The notes: generated from the sequence alone by a model not told the origin. A DNA stretch of 64,000 bases from Synechococcus sp. UW140 (GCA_945875915.1 CAMCMT010000002.1:42020-106019); one strand, 5' to 3'. Positions 61,201-64,000 are shown, numbered from the stretch's first letter. Numbers and translations are program-made.

Positions 61201-64000
61201 GCAACGGTGCCCCCACCAGCCTCAACCTATCCGCCGGTGATGTGCTCAGCACCCAGACCTTTGATAATCCCCTGCCGGCCTGGACCACCGCCGCCACCCT
61301 CAGTTCTGCGCCGATCATCACCAGCGGCAGAATCACCACCGCCCTGGGGCAATTTGCCAACGGTGCAAAATCCTCCAACCAGGATGTCTGGAGCAACCTG
61401 AACTTCAACAACGCCGGTGGCAGTATCAGCTTTGATCTGTTGCGTCTTGACACATGGGATAACGAAGACTTCCGCGTCTACGCCAATGACACCCAGATCC
61501 TTTCCAGCACCTTTAATGGCACCACTAACGTCACCAGCACCAGCGCTAGAACCACGAACGGCTACAGCTGGACAATCACTCCAGTGGCCAACTTCGGCTC
61601 CCTCGGTGGCAGCAGTGTCGATACCGACCAAACCTTCAAGGTGACGATCAAGGTTCCGGCAGGCGTCGGTCTGCTCAAATTGGGCTTCGGCAGCACCCTT
61701 ACTGACGGCATCGACAATGAGTCCTATGCCATCGACAATGTCGTTGCAACCACAAGTCTCAACCAGCAGCTGCTCAATGAAACCTTTGAATCGGCCCTTG
61801 GCGCCTGGCAGTTGCCCAGCACAGTCACCAGTTCCCCAATCAGCCTCAACAGCACGGCCAATGGCGCTATTGGCAACGTGCTTGGCATCTTTGCCAATGG
61901 TGATAAAACCAGTGGCCAAGATGCCTGGCGCACCCTCGCCCTCAGTGGCGATGGTGGCCGGGTCATGTTTGACCTTCATCGCCTCGATTCCTGGGACAAT
62001 GAAACCTTCAATCTCTACGCCAATGACGCCATAATAGCCAGCACGAATTTTATTTGTGACGCCAATGTCACCGCGCCCATCACTGGCACCACCAGCAGTG
62101 GCTACAGCTACTCCATCACCCCCCTGGCCAGCGCAACCAACTTCTATAACGTCAGCGTCTGGTGGCCAGACCAAAGTTTCCGGGTGATTCTTGATGTGCC
62201 CGCCGGTGTCACCAGCCTCAAGCTTGGTGTTGGCAGCAACCTTGATTCAGGCGCCAGCGATGAGGCCTACGCCATTGATAATTTCCGCTTCCTTGATCCC
62301 GGCAGCCTAACCATCTCGGCCCTCTCGACCAACCTCCCCCTGGTGATCAACGCCGGCGGCAGCGTCGCCCTCAATAGCGCCGCCAGCACCGCCGCCCTCG
62401 ACCTCACCGCCGGGTCCCTTAGTGCTGCCAGCACAGCCACCCTCAATGCCACGGGCCCCCTTAACGTTCGTGTCACCGGTGGCACCAGCAGCAACTTTGG
62501 TGCCCTCACCCTTAAGGCTCCCAGCATCAACCTCGACAGCCAGGCCGGTGGCATCTTCAAGGTGGATACCCCCACCGTGAGTCTGGCCTCCCGCAATTCC
62601 CTTGCCGTCACCCAGGCCGGCACCGGTGCCACAACCCTTTCGCTGAACAGCAGCGCCGGCAACTTTGCCTTCACCAGCCTCGGTGCCCTCTCCGTTACCA
62701 ATCTCAGCAGCGGCAGCGGCACCGTTGCCCTCACCGCCAACAGTGGTGACATCACCCTGGGCTCCATCACCCAGGCCCTGGCCGGCTCCCTCAGCCTCAC
62801 CGCCACCAGCGGCAAGGTCACCGGTGCCAGCGGCAGCAATCGGGCCATCGGCGCCCTCTCCGTGGTGGCCCGGGATGGCATCGACCTCTCCGCCGGCCAG
62901 CTGCGGTCCTTCTCCGGTTCCACTACCACTGCTGGCAGCGACATCCTGTTGAGCGCTGCCATCCCTGGCTCCATCTCCCTAGCCGCTCTTTCGGCCCCAG
63001 ACCAGATCACCATCAGCAACAGCCAAGGGGCCCTGCAGGTCACAAACCCTGCCGGGATTTCCGCTTCTGGCCTGTCCCTCACCGCCCAGGACGCCCTCCA
63101 GATCACCAGCACCAGCCCGGTCACCCTGGCAGCGGCCAATAGTCTCAAGCTATCGGCTAATAATCTCGACGCCAATCTGGCCAACCTCACCCTTAAGACC
63201 AATCTGGCCGGCGGCAAAACCTGGCTCGACTTCAACGGCTACACCTCCGCCGATGCCGTCAAATTACCCCTGATTGATACGATTAATCTCATTTTCCAAA
63301 GCTCTTCCGGTTTGCGGTTGTTTACTGATTCATTCACCGAAAGTCAAAAGAATAAGCCCCTCGATACGATCACTTTTATTCGCAAGGAGAACGCCAACGA
63401 TCAGGTCTCCCTCCGCCATCCCTACCTCAACGATTCCCAGCTCCTCCTCGGTAGCGACAGTCGTTTCTATGGTTATACCTCTAACCAAACCCTCCAAACC
63501 CATTTTGATGTAACGGCAGGTCAGTATGTCTACACGGCGCTGAGCACTACAAGTGCCGGGCTCCTCTTGAATACTCCGATCACGATTGCCTCCAGCAACT
63601 ACCAACTCACCGCCGCCAACCTCAGCAGCGCCACCCTGCCCTCCGGCATCACCGCCTCCCAGGTGGTGTTCTCCACCATTGCGCCCGTGTTCAGTGCCGC
63701 CCCTGCAGGTGTCACGGTGATCCCAGCGTCTACCAGTGGCACCCCCGTGGCTGATGCAGTGAGTGAAGTCGCCTCAAACCCCGCTAACCCGGTCATTGCC
63801 GGCACCTCCATTGCCATCCCCAGCGGCTATGTGGAGCTGGTGCAAACCGACCTGATCCGCGAACTGGTCAAGTCCGGCTACCTCATTTCCAGCGGCTCCA
63901 CCACCAGCTCACCGCTGATGAATGCCGATGTCTGGCTTGATCTCAACCGCAACTTCCTTAAAGACGACGCTGAACCTGCAGCCATCACCGATGCCGATGG
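31212..64000 (+). CDS. giant DUF4347-type surface/adhesin protein, 3' end outside window
   Basis: One frame opens after TAA at 31191, starts at ATG 31212 (MQGLGIDNTAPNFG) and reads to the right edge with no stop found: at least 10,929 codons, over 1 MDa. The ribosome site is weak. Order by residue: leader 1-83 without a Sec signal; DUF4347 about 84-252 (HLLGHGASGQF, LLVYGCESGKG); beta-rich spacers to about 1,590; Gly/Ala/Ser repeats to about 4,560 with recurring ARNFIG-like motifs, like LktA/FhaB-type filamentous adhesins; LamG-like 1 about 5,677-5,897; Ser/Thr/Leu beta-helix-like repeats about 6,230-8,113; LamG-like 2 about 8,305-8,487; two Trp-rich repeats about 8,491-8,728; a split C-type-lectin-like domain about 9,202-9,530; LamG-like 3 about 9,762-9,942; beta-sandwich modules; more beta-helix; then an SdrD/Cna-B-like start (LNRNFLKDDAEP). 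DUF4347 giants are usually exported, often by type I systems. A surface role is inferred. No secretion genes or RTX repeats are visible here. Confidence 0.95.
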   Translation, partial: MQGLGIDNTAPNFGNLAIGGLSVQSDTLPGLQSPLTPPSLLEPFPAPGPWPPNPYAPLWTSPESDFEAQRWAPLSALGSQLQNDKAIYIVTSTSDNLNQLATALQSRGASTIQLKANETLADLVGHLKTFAPTGGFDAIHLLGHGASGQFAIGRETLSSRNVWRHKDELRQLGKLLHENGDLLVYGCESGKGTAGQRFIDALANYTGADVAASNDVTYSNLLTQSSDWVLEEKFGAIEANQDVLTGLNWQGQLGGTASISGSELNITNASGTIGISRNATGIVLTGTTQTSLTAASTKVFSKVSVTGNNFEISGINLDWNSTDTTYPTPGYDVELNATGSYDADSTANSGDLKVSGAIRSFGGNVSLSSPGKITIRPSDINSIAALIDARTWSGSTATTTAGNLTINFESEGRDLPLLLWMPQVDVNLEVGHTTGTGKTQLFAKDVTITGSASIASDLINNSTSNQGLVVANELLDTVVYGITTSLSPLPATIKTGNTSAKVAFSNAELQSSGSINLDLSSSLALKAPAYGSAWWQNSPILWSAGVAVGSSTTDLSFKSSTLNTTGGDITIKTASSNELSADSTLKVDLPKKKDAITGKKEDSKENNNKIVSSFGVTVGNTKSNIFLDATSQIKASGSISIENKADPTAETNSAAVLFYGGMGAASATIGYDKTKATVQIDGLIQSEGQSYANPQGTSSLFSSFWNYIQAGSLPKYTVTTSANAPITAAVSLSIGQVVRATDGNLYKFIGSSATSLDLQTLNVTTDPRFTAIGSSTFAANAGLKVGDEVKVENAKTGYAFKVRTLADGKKVLDGRDGLELTRTGSTNTFTVNPGDRILGDDGRHYLYRGSTALITTLDKLDPSGADWAIAPLLESGDAMQITAILNSTDSRKDYILATDQPLDLIKEQSTGTRHGIFKVKDTLFDASKSTSVDLTNNEIILTPATGTRDAYGPGQPVRYYVMSDEDSGQDSYPIGGLAGDTSYYLIPRGGDRFALASTPDDALANRAIDFTQLGTGSQHILLYDLGANTTVKATVGTIGTNDYVPPSVPVAQVTSLTLSGSYEVNDVITITVRNQGVANATSQDLTYKATSSNLTVIRDGIINLINTSSGIGAGMGAYLQAAAATTSGVTAITITAKTAGSPFLVIAGASNGPIATNPDRTQAISVESVTQNVTPPNQLNKKLSLTSVPTGLADLSTVQLSSGLLQTSTSALIGAQAFLTASSVLINSAGTSLGNTANLTLQPGEVLYVETTTSVTTTGSYRRYAGSSAWSGTASQLRTALTSQSTNWLTNAGPLLQLICPGADSNDYRLQSTTLGAPILKNSILSTQSSAGLAFQVQTAAVVFDPSTSVDNINNTLTLTGFGASTGDLIHYSADPTYTSTVAQSAFLPVTADGMTNGTNTWSEITLPSTAVPTSANSGIYKLTYYSSNPLFAATGRAPASDPLGGLLEGQDLYAVKGTTEGTIKLFQNSAATQAVILNTSDLSENATHYFRLNANVLQPSQAVGGISPDKELLLIALGGDRYQLVEDSASFESALPRNLLGSQISATTRLSKVVDDEVAGVEIKSVIVAENIVGAETALGGAPALGDTFSNAGISNLMAKGTKGVMNQLFQIDINPTRAEVEQGSSISGAIALNLGEHIASVEQGSTGQVAAGASKSINIASSIEATFKNINKSETEQGSSAAINVSLGVNNLSNTAKNNLKGSIQTSGEVTLEATTEYPSLFKETFGDSKKIAKWFQSPTNIIDSISDTTGVFVGESFNSFSQVKIAGKDVKIAGQEEATPMRSEISIGIGINISKISSVNTNTLAGTISAGDLTLIASNQIDFIRGAGSIHIDFSPETLTGIAGEPVSERAAHRKDVLTAGNVAKNGLGASISIITPINITQNIFTGTSVVTLGGALSATASQSGKSVGVAVGSGSSSNLGLNGGILIQTGASNTTENVRDFGAKLQAASASFTATDELAQADFSGAVQFSKSIGMGLSLILNDLQRKTRNRLDASGINLTDPSGLQASATNTGDLLTIAVAGAISTSSKSKEPKNDDSTSKWMPQISSFGISGAGSVVVNQLAGNESSSTLTGSNTTPVAITAPAVTLTAKDSTEVRNLGGAVAFGKRGAVTPTASSDQANRGQASIAGSANFNYISRDVNSTLSNVDFGAQQTTLNLNSSTEGAMATAGAISLSVAVSPGTSLSIPGSLAVNKNAANNPSPATKASISNIRGTAIKSLNATAIEAADAGAYAGSLGLAANPLQPSTSPATGPQVAATLGFSVAINDLQAGSLAELSGSTLTTTAAAPITIRANTSDVDLQTVSISAAGSASNSTAGSAMGSYAVSGAGAGAENKYSSPITARISGSTIKSPSSDSGAQVTIDASSDEQVLAVTGGVDIAIAQGTGSGTSAALSVGASASHNTLSGGIAALGSGDSTITAESLTITGTDGSSIGAYAIAGSASVASGNLGSAFSGALVGAGTGNSISRSVDARIGDPAASTAASGVVNVVDATIRARRSDDSRIVADAAGAAIAAARSSTGSAMGAAIAGAFSFNTISGGVTAGVYNITDFNSTGNITIEALAARGRGGSNIDTFAGGFAVSVNQSATGSGGGGSMGLVVARNTITDPLTAKIKNVKGGSDNKVKVGTLTINANNDRQIKTDAAGGALTLSQSAGTSVSIAIAAVDGQNIISGDIYAGVDLGGTQLETSGNGINLGGVLSSLDFLASDTSMIEVFSVAAAISMAQGASQAISLSGGGAGATNTISSSVQSVASASSLRGTGTGRHRVRATTTKGSTTATGDNRQIKASIGAGAGGGAAIGVSTVENKISWDSTNKTSSGAGVSAKLDVASTDIAGALELSSINADAIEATVASVAVGFAYGAEGSSLAISAAGAGATNSIGTASTAQIVARSSGAGELKAGSINLTTLDIGQITSNAGAGSVATSFAGSGLSVAPSIGAATSTNTLAGNSDASISGFTGIRSSSGDVSLRTSRELLDANGASLSSRRIDSTAAAAAVSVAIGKNSLGVAGGGASSYNTILGDTTASIASPSIISAGKLSVLTSAPGTINAKIIAVSAAVAIGGSPSAAASVGVSIARNFIGATQGNPALSGGSPTLANGGNGNRISATIAGTSANPLGSLTASGAIRVEASHNATIKAEVVAVSAAVAAAGGGGAVALSGAGSEATNVIATSTTATINGNSATGSSSSLAGSDLTLRASDAASIDATAVGASLAASFTGGVAGAPSISVSLASNTIRRNTKAELANFASVLPTGNVLIISSNSGSINSKSIAAAIAVSIGSGFTAGLAGGGAHSFNTITGNNQGLVTDANLGSAATTWNGTVTVSATDTSSINAEVDTISAAGAGGANGGAAAIGVALARNFIGETQGNLVRAAVTNSDLYAKGAVSVTASNAATITSYVDSFAAAISITGGGSLALVGAGSEATNRSLVSIQAFLGATSGKTITLNTGSLSVTTSDTTSADTTAWGSAVGFSWGGGSSVAASIGESLSRNTLNNTAATTIENIAAGSKVAALSVTANKTKAADRSASISAKSAAVAVAISGGSSGGALAGGGADAINKLLGDATTSIKAANLTVAGTIALGSSNSQNVDAGVGAGVGAGSATGLGFAIAVGAVKVQNLLGIDSADATNTSRAKVQTTILDSSLITTGIGATNPNLNASSSSTASYSALAVPVSVALTTGQFAGAFSGAFNDSRIAYDVQTTVSRSNLISAGNLAITATSDNEISRVNAHAGSVAASFNPVSGGGLAIGAAENKNRIDNIENVNISDGDNNAAGTRYTIQSKGDLAISANDKRSNVAQSNATTTTVSGGIIAVSGGGAGVYNTVANTIATTITGAIDINSGVIGDGSIESATIEPADTTIAQIDQVTLAGHYNYGDVITIKLSYGSFNDTVNYTVTDLTPATIRSGLIAAINAQAGTRYTGTTDSRDPNSINITAKTVNQAFLSQTTTTSSVFGSGSLTISAASTAAKLNSEIIATSVAAGLGMALGVGVVENRVGNSVSTLTQSSAKTGGTNAPSFAASNNVTISSSSADSIEQAKVISVSASGLVGAAVNSAKAIDSTTSRSLVQAGSFYSPLGTTSVQSSSLNTLNSASYGGALGGIAGLGLMFAESTLGSTAADPEVQALVGSGTSIVAKNVEITSFSRDSVYTDSISAAGGYVGAGAGAQSKATTNQTVQTTIGSGASIKASGTLKLSSLVDQSGEDGNAGGIDSRGEGIAVAGSYAGGGASLTNEIYSKASLDVGANSTLSANSIDLAAGNSLEKRKYSQANGGGISTNSNVKVVVAGLAGGAGSSSITNIGSDTVDFGSTITIASGATVSANGNNASPGSLHIHADSHVVATDDAVLDAVSAVAAVSGTSNVTNKAKAMVSVATGALIANDSGDVMITAKGDGTISSSNSVLSGALGFGNSNASAINTPTNTISIDGATIKGQTIKMWSGLDAVGIPNVLGSFADSQMNAGVIGIPVPVATATTTDSNTISITNSAQLLARGNVELKAQGKDWGSTSNQRSYADATAYILLAVPIPGTKTTTDSTRNEITVDNSSKVVAGSQHQLKVISIPNSNTTTLADQNTYLNLTTTATKLTTALVKDTKLTTDQLTKLGLDGSMDYSFRVLASPTNSTVDVSNFIGVVLPDDLWRDPNQQPYLDIVDLGNDLASADASLSALIAANDTSTSDRALYISQREDIRRQADKLGLIDPVTGSIQGSLEGLGLRLPNLYAAPGSVFLDAKGGTIRVNNQILTSTPSQANTPSQIKAYNDASITVTNRAPVMLFGNDMVIDDSKVVDSVGGVYTVFDPGSLYINRQGGSSGSGATINSNITISQNVIQSGITLPSGYPTNTPPPDLYLTGSVINESGSISITNTSDSVIVSGELRGDTLSITSVGNFSLNSDTWFHTGGDPRQYLNYDIYRAQAFNAGTNSDGTYKGSMTTATVGQSAISTAAQAKAGLIFSRGDISISALYLNIDGVIQSGTPSLSMTVDAGFNLGQSSSLIDNNGNGISGITYAAVNGRSVPLAGYADAATRTINLYDVKSRGGNITLTGQIFSTGAGKVLAFNGQPSLNLTNNSNWKLATGTIDLAPINGKITIVDTPRLSLVPESIDLSANSIKFTNPHNLIDGSRIFYQYNNSINSAGVTVTGSPIAGLTRNTVYYVDRIDSKTIKLKASAGSAATHVNITNWVSGRESSFVLASVKKTEYQYSANQFRKSESSLIGSASSYTTPSNTTIASPTTTSGSGGRILSTTYDPADGLTYNWTEGQEATTTTVNYFSKKSFNLFYDIPVGERNNWTSSNTETTDGQPLLEGQVLQASAPTNISSGAAAYQINYKQVSQDTAQITTRKWTTGGGFLRKKTYHVQQTVIQGVKDYYTHFLKADHPITVGFITPTPGTTGSEAAGALTINSKGDVSILNGVKNATAVEISTTKNIVIKGLLVKDANVPLNLTATGDVDLHVGGATATSDAINLKASAGGNLTIQTIRNGGSIAALKPRADAITGVGLNAGKTITLLLGGGLNITGQASSGSTSTVEFFKADRMEIQVGSGSVGSAAIPLRLNTGIYGPSSTSGLALKLAATGSSASLQETSGDLRLVMPTAFTSSSALSIPGNLNLTVSSGDLLNATGTAINLVNTAVLTEQDALFKITGAAATAAATAEMAKQDTSNYNDYWTTYRGWSLSQEPFANGNSLVFNGSNVVKVGNDLQYQITTGTIEAWIKTSDAGTENRAILVKPNAYGIYLKDNKLSVYDWKTSTTTTAAVALNDNSWHHVAFSFQSGVANGSKLYVDGQVVNVSNSVSSDFTFTVDRPTASDLLIGGESAGQPIASAFTGSIDEVRIWNRVRSPWQIFSNSKKAIGSVNVDIGTSNDLPFLVGYYPLDEASGALCDLSGKTNTLSLPTGVNRSGPLTKTWIAPRWPKHHTETSFTFSTAEIDTLKTSKGFNDSAVTAYQAQLNAIHQQYRNSTYDPAFVYRRSAADQQAYLNQRVVGTNAYYSPLSSDLYGMLFPKQAEQRGLPTASGGGSGTGTAAISSGNLSLTISTGAIGRSSDLIQIDIPNGDYEQLSSANAQLLSSASSSDVAGRSYRVYEYIGSSPLVTTSASATLDLANPSLFRSFTPSYTAGTGTLYKYVGTTALANFNLSTADFAAKDLSTNSNLWQVVTTGSAKYNTTSTSVSLAVNDPALVMDTRATLANGNVVLVRTPAFYGYYQYIGSSARRELLQEDYGNTNRWTALTIGSQRATSTTTSHPLSVTNGSLLTDPFSLTGVTLRPNTPLSIASNGSVSATAATGIRLSSAGALTVKSVSASGLLNLTATSLAQDSTGTGVTNNRGPIELRSTSGSIGSATSRFKVTTNDVASLFASAEGGGSAYLSSSADLALGSLVTAGTLDISTSGALRDGGRNASPIAQASVNLQAPTLTLAATSFGTAVSPLIIGGGSSSQQTTLTATSNAGANGLMAFASKGSTPVLLSSLKINTSTTSNTPAGSIWLGGDGFASITGATPVISTGTLVLDGLTGMGTTAAPLRTAISSLAGSVGTGGVVLTNNRALTIDSVSDRTGTRTYPGLATAGSSTITTSSGNLTINGAIASTAGNLSLTGFSDLLINATGSITTAGTGTLALNANTTSGKVNAASGSQLILNSTGAATFTGSTLVLQGVITTAGNLSFTPTANANLNLVSYLSDGQKQALVTTGVPAASLDGNLTSTNGEITTNLILGGTVTSTNSSGISLTSSRPLALLGNINATAGPLTLSTSSSDGLLVLGTLSAFSNLSLSATAGQVRTTVPAKLKTTATTGGTTTVSGSTGVALYGSILAGSDSTSTGPAWLAASATPANLSITSSGSLTLAGATAVAGATTITAPNITIAASGGVISRGNLSITANGTAAGQGLFSSGLLVAGGTVNMDLTTDVTALTPTGTAAAAGSVERAGASSTSVRGSTLQAVNIVLDAASTASLTLSVSRDAADALVLGGSTSGTGSAQTDLVVAGAWMAAPTVAITAPQSPRLLHDLIARDGLTITATTATAANNSIRLSPLSQILLGSSDTTNTGSSTVALNATSINLPGDTAGLAIEALSSAPQDFLNGKLSTALSLNLAVTRQASGSATGVETKSFSASVGAQQFASLAALVTAINTAITTAATTAGLVAANGEIPVLDLRGANVRLTLKPPTGSTRLNASLGLALNSNTSSGLSQLGSFSAAAALQAVTPATFLSRAKDTTLNLGSATQKFTTLQWDGGVRSTNSDANSSVTWNLRPASATSTLNLNAPVDAPVVAFTPDGGNGAVSNLLANFNLLGRTKTFQISQAGDLTLSSLADVSAAPNLSSLTYRSTSGSLTLSGSSDSNAIPTYATNAALGLSATGAITIGQNANKLVLRVPSLSLSTSGAISIGSGADLITTAASGSGGFSISGGTVSIAGGLSTTNINSATIAATAGNLTLASTARLTGLKGSQSFSAAGSSSDLIQATALGNANLAAAISLSAGRSISSTAPITTTGTVSLTATGGSITTAEEIYTTSAGVLVDKLGYRVNSSGAFVSAAGNLLSTTDKPVYEGLPTTPSSGGAIRASSLAATAANGSITLAGSVFPAGTPAVTSLTATVSAFSDASDQFTINGHGLTSGTAVRFYGVQNGALLPLVDGGLYYVINTGANSFKLAGTAAEATAGTALALNLASTITQGTLATFSPQVDLGTSAVSLSAGTVSISGNIQTQTLTATATTGDLSLLEEAWLSTGSATLSNPANKQLLIDRTRTDLRRAILTTSSLSLPSSGSLTLKGFLDLKPTSATATPALSFSGNVAITGELTSTANLNLSTSATLSVSEAGSIEASGDVTLNAATFNLDADATRPGWELTSVPSSVTPVTVNQSVPTGSTLAALTLPFNGDVKLSVDAVADLLSYVGVDGSPLPHGLSTGDLLYYQNGGPNQAAGRAGLVNTNTTYENATAYTVQVIDANSFQLKRNNATVDLNTTAGTGSDALSGLDTVDTQVESSTTKLTQIGTQQIQVGNQWTTYDLSLNQDAFYRPATGEIREYFVPGVDFIVASIPWPSGVPVPATSGSQATSWDQYSSAQRNAVLDYLGYKPLYAANFSNIVRNESRNGVLTTKSIANPWAGGSNKIWLPTSGDLAGMAIEGTTDALAKVVSNETFEGTIAAATQGWSITSNSGTVVSSPRLSQYMSFSSGSWDSLGRDAKKSFTLDGNGGTISFDFYRMNSWDDNEYFKVFNGDQLILNEPFKYDVAGTAKTNTLVNGYTYTITPATSLTDLDGHFVLDQAFHVTITVPKDKTEIKLGFGSNLNGPNAGDESYGIDALSVVNAPAIYSTTSATPTATQALRLDGANDYADLPDISLGGDLTVEAWVYINSGQTWARIVDIGNGAASNNILLATYADTGRLAFEAYANGSSNGQVITDDALPINRWVHVAAVLNNDKSVQIYWDGQLKKSGALSALPADMVRTNTWVGRSNWAGDAYFNGSIRDLKIWNDARTSAEVRSDMSLAPSGSDNALAAWYPFADNRPVSFQRTPNPANGRTYFSVNENGVNKPILFGADQLYAGIYEGWQTLGAAKVDGVNRVLWYHQPSNQSHYWNLDSNWSRVGVGGTYAVSSADSYKLESQFAVDINLDGIIGNPSANNANLSVSLQRTPNPSDGRTYFSVNENGINRPINGGSLYEGIYDGWQTLGATKVDGTNRLLWYHQPSNQSHYWNLDSNWNRVSHSGNYAMNSTETYDLESQFGVDINRDNFIGYQANNPTASKSGLPIASNDFTIATLVNGANINVVDGSGSAASDGTSREWVGTFVDTAKVLYRQTRSALTASTLTQTVSNPSDSGAGTTTITGQISDAEPIPGTTPGASEWRVSYDSNGARSYRINGLRTGLSGTPQSTTASVTREPDWKDNSTFSPSTAPTVALGTHKGNAPFILGYTPRPNLETFENSSGWNVPSGPAPITTNNSYYGSFLGVFANGSKTSGQDTWKTYTLDGNGGQISFTMHKMDTWDGESFRVYANDQVVFDQNLVWHTDYYNSVFTDTPRVSGYTGTSIARNDYSPHYAATGYNEQSFDISITIPAGVTSLKLGFGSSLDGGTSDESYGIDNVAVVNANQNPGLYAPSSGSLNLDYINSTASLANRTVVSAGGTSRSVGTIPSTSIAYLASSGSTSNTDAKAKSDGLSISTRDALDQNQSFNGYSRLARLTNSSEVTVAAAKAKGRDVPHLFAVDGIQTTNDFTWRYYDGQAIGDLWGNKQLYLQTSSTDWSTAKSLAEGMEGNLAKIDTAAENATIDSQFGSAWIGASRSSPGQSFKWTDNNSLSYTNWSSGQPDNAFGSGLTQFSDNFEIDNNVAWGSNRKDSGYGRFHGRWGIEPAWETSLAMILNENLYHQISYDFLRIDSWDDESMRFKISTNLGSWDLNKSFRQDRDEGSFDLLNQNGFKMSFVSTRFGNFMYNEAKDQAFKVTLTLPLGVTYCDMWWDAGLNEGNTNEAWGMDNFSLKSSSGEPYVHILDGGQWNDWSDDGSLPGVVELTVPNINWNAGEPNDGGGTGRNDENYLGMYGSLGTFNDSPNTASWYLSQANPVWGPSRDIKEAFYDYKYDWTSVPLDVTDPRFNYRYNTTSTVTPIYETQPLYHQEDVTTVSTVSKLTPRLVNQTVYSTQSVTTGVATSYTTDFRLSAAVPFDSIKGSRVTINTSGTGVTNVSGNIKATAATTAPNSVNLGFISTGALNLGNGSSSVVNSTLVANSFNLKGAGLTAANDVLIAGVNSSQPQAVSLDAGTSALSLQSSLAPVGALTLKGSSLVLPTTQALSLDGVNDYADLPDLSLGGDLTVEAWVYVNQAQAWSRIVDIGNGQANSILLGSHGANGGLWFETFTNGTSNGGVVADEAIPTNRWVHVAAVLNQDKSANLYVDGVLKKSGITSALPDHIVRTNTWVGRSNTSVDPYFNGSIRDLKIWNDARTPAEVINDMSLAPSGSDNALAAWYPFSGTAEGASLLNGAALGPAAATTGRSSFWANSINLAAGTTLNVNQAEANGQLLLLINSSNGAPTSLNLSAGDVLSTQTFDNPLPAWTTAATLSSAPIITSGRITTALGQFANGAKSSNQDVWSNLNFNNAGGSISFDLLRLDTWDNEDFRVYANDTQILSSTFNGTTNVTSTSARTTNGYSWTITPVANFGSLGGSSVDTDQTFKVTIKVPAGVGLLKLGFGSTLTDGIDNESYAIDNVVATTSLNQQLLNETFESALGAWQLPSTVTSSPISLNSTANGAIGNVLGIFANGDKTSGQDAWRTLALSGDGGRVMFDLHRLDSWDNETFNLYANDAIIASTNFICDANVTAPITGTTSSGYSYSITPLASATNFYNVSVWWPDQSFRVILDVPAGVTSLKLGVGSNLDSGASDEAYAIDNFRFLDPGSLTISALSTNLPLVINAGGSVALNSAASTAALDLTAGSLSAASTATLNATGPLNVRVTGGTSSNFGALTLKAPSINLDSQAGGIFKVDTPTVSLASRNSLAVTQAGTGATTLSLNSSAGNFAFTSLGALSVTNLSSGSGTVALTANSGDITLGSITQALAGSLSLTATSGKVTGASGSNRAIGALSVVARDGIDLSAGQLRSFSGSTTTAGSDILLSAAIPGSISLAALSAPDQITISNSQGALQVTNPAGISASGLSLTAQDALQITSTSPVTLAAANSLKLSANNLDANLANLTLKTNLAGGKTWLDFNGYTSADAVKLPLIDTINLIFQSSSGLRLFTDSFTESQKNKPLDTITFIRKENANDQVSLRHPYLNDSQLLLGSDSRFYGYTSNQTLQTHFDVTAGQYVYTALSTTSAGLLLNTPITIASSNYQLTAANLSSATLPSGITASQVVFSTIAPVFSAAPAGVTVIPASTSGTPVADAVSEVASNPANPVIAGTSIAIPSGYVELVQTDLIRELVKSGYLISSGSTTSSPLMNADVWLDLNRNFLKDDAEPAAITDAD
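31461..31970 (+). other. DUF4347 domain of the giant protein
   Basis: Residues about 84-252: AIYIVTSTSDNLNQLATAL, then FDAIHLLGHGASGQFAIG, DLLVYGCESGKGTAGQRF and GADVAASNDVTY, ending in LNWQGQL. This order (a Rossmann-like fold with HGxxG and YGC motifs) is the DUF4347 domain that heads many very large extracellular proteins of cyanobacteria and proteobacteria. Its function is unknown. Confidence 0.88.
36000..44900 (+). repeat. degenerate Gly/Ala/Ser repeat region encoding an adhesin-like filament
   Basis: About 3,000 residues built from imperfect units in which an Ala/Val/Gly-rich stretch ending in motifs such as SVGVSIARNFIGATQGN (about 40,435), AIGVALARNFIGETQGN (about 41,280), SIGESLSRNTLNN (about 41,670) and GLVVARNTITD (about 39,010) alternates with Asn/Thr/Ser-rich strands. 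The pattern is that of LktA/filamentous-haemagglutinin-like proteins. Repeats are diverged at DNA level, indicating old duplication. Confidence 0.75.
48238..48900 (+). other. LamG-like (concanavalin A-like) domain 1
   Basis: Residues about 5,677-5,897: SLVFNGSNVVKVGND, TGTIEAWIKTSDAG, DNSWHHVAFSF, KLYVDGQVV, TGSIDEVRIWNRVRS and LVGYYPLDEASG are the standard landmarks of the LamG/laminin-G-like jelly roll used to bind glycans or calcium. It is more diverged from the other two copies than they are from each other. Confidence 0.8.
56142..56663 (+). repeat. LamG-like domain 2, member of a near-identical pair
   Basis: Encodes DYADLPDISLGGDLTVEAWV through RWVHVAAVL, FNGSIRDLKIWNDARTSAEV and ALAAWYPF. 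The DNA matches 60510-61028 closely, especially at both ends, with mostly silent differences. The copies are about 4.37 kb apart and differ by one codon in length. Confidence 0.85.
56691..57404 (+). repeat. tandem 357-bp Trp-rich repeat with calcium-loop-like ends
   Basis: Two in-frame copies (starts 56691 and 57048; 119 codons each). Each reads RTPNPxxGRTYFSVNENG ... GWQTLGAxKVDGxNR ... LWYHQPSNQSHYWNLDSNW ... LESQFxVDINxD. The fold resembles the tryptophan-rich C-terminal domain described from Synechocystis giant proteins (PF07483-like), each ending in a DxNxDxxIG loop that could bind calcium. Confidence 0.85.
57900..58413 (+). other. beta-sandwich-like module, one of several copies
   Basis: Encodes ETFENSSGWNVPSG, GVFANGSKTSGQDTWKTYTL, GGQISFTMHKMDTWDGESF plus RVYAND, then FDISITIPAGVTSLKLGFGS and DESYGIDNVAVVN. 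Related copies lie at about 55,560-56,085, 61,250-61,740 and 61,768-62,300, with a more distant one near 59,090-59,580. The family is not recognised by name. Confidence 0.7.
58815..59800 (+). other. C-type-lectin-like domain, apparently split by an inserted module
   Basis: The first half (58,815-59,085) reads DWSTAKSLAEGMEGNLAKI, AENATIDSQFGSAWIGASRS, FKWTDNNSLSYTNWSSGQPD, a classical CTLD N-terminal part. A diverged beta-sandwich module follows (59,090-59,580, DFLRIDSWDDES). CTLD-type ends then appear: GGQWNDWSDDGSLPGVVEL, INWNAGEPNDGGGTGRNDEN, YLGMYGSLGTFND. Confidence 0.65.
60510..61028 (+). repeat. LamG-like domain 3, partner of the copy at 56142
   Basis: Encodes DYADLPDLSLGGDLTVEAWV through NRWVHVAAVL, FNGSIRDLKIWNDARTPAEV and NALAAWYPF. 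The last about 80 bases, including ATGAGTCTGGCACCGAGTGG, are almost identical to the earlier copy, suggesting a recent duplication or gene conversion within the gene. Confidence 0.85.
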
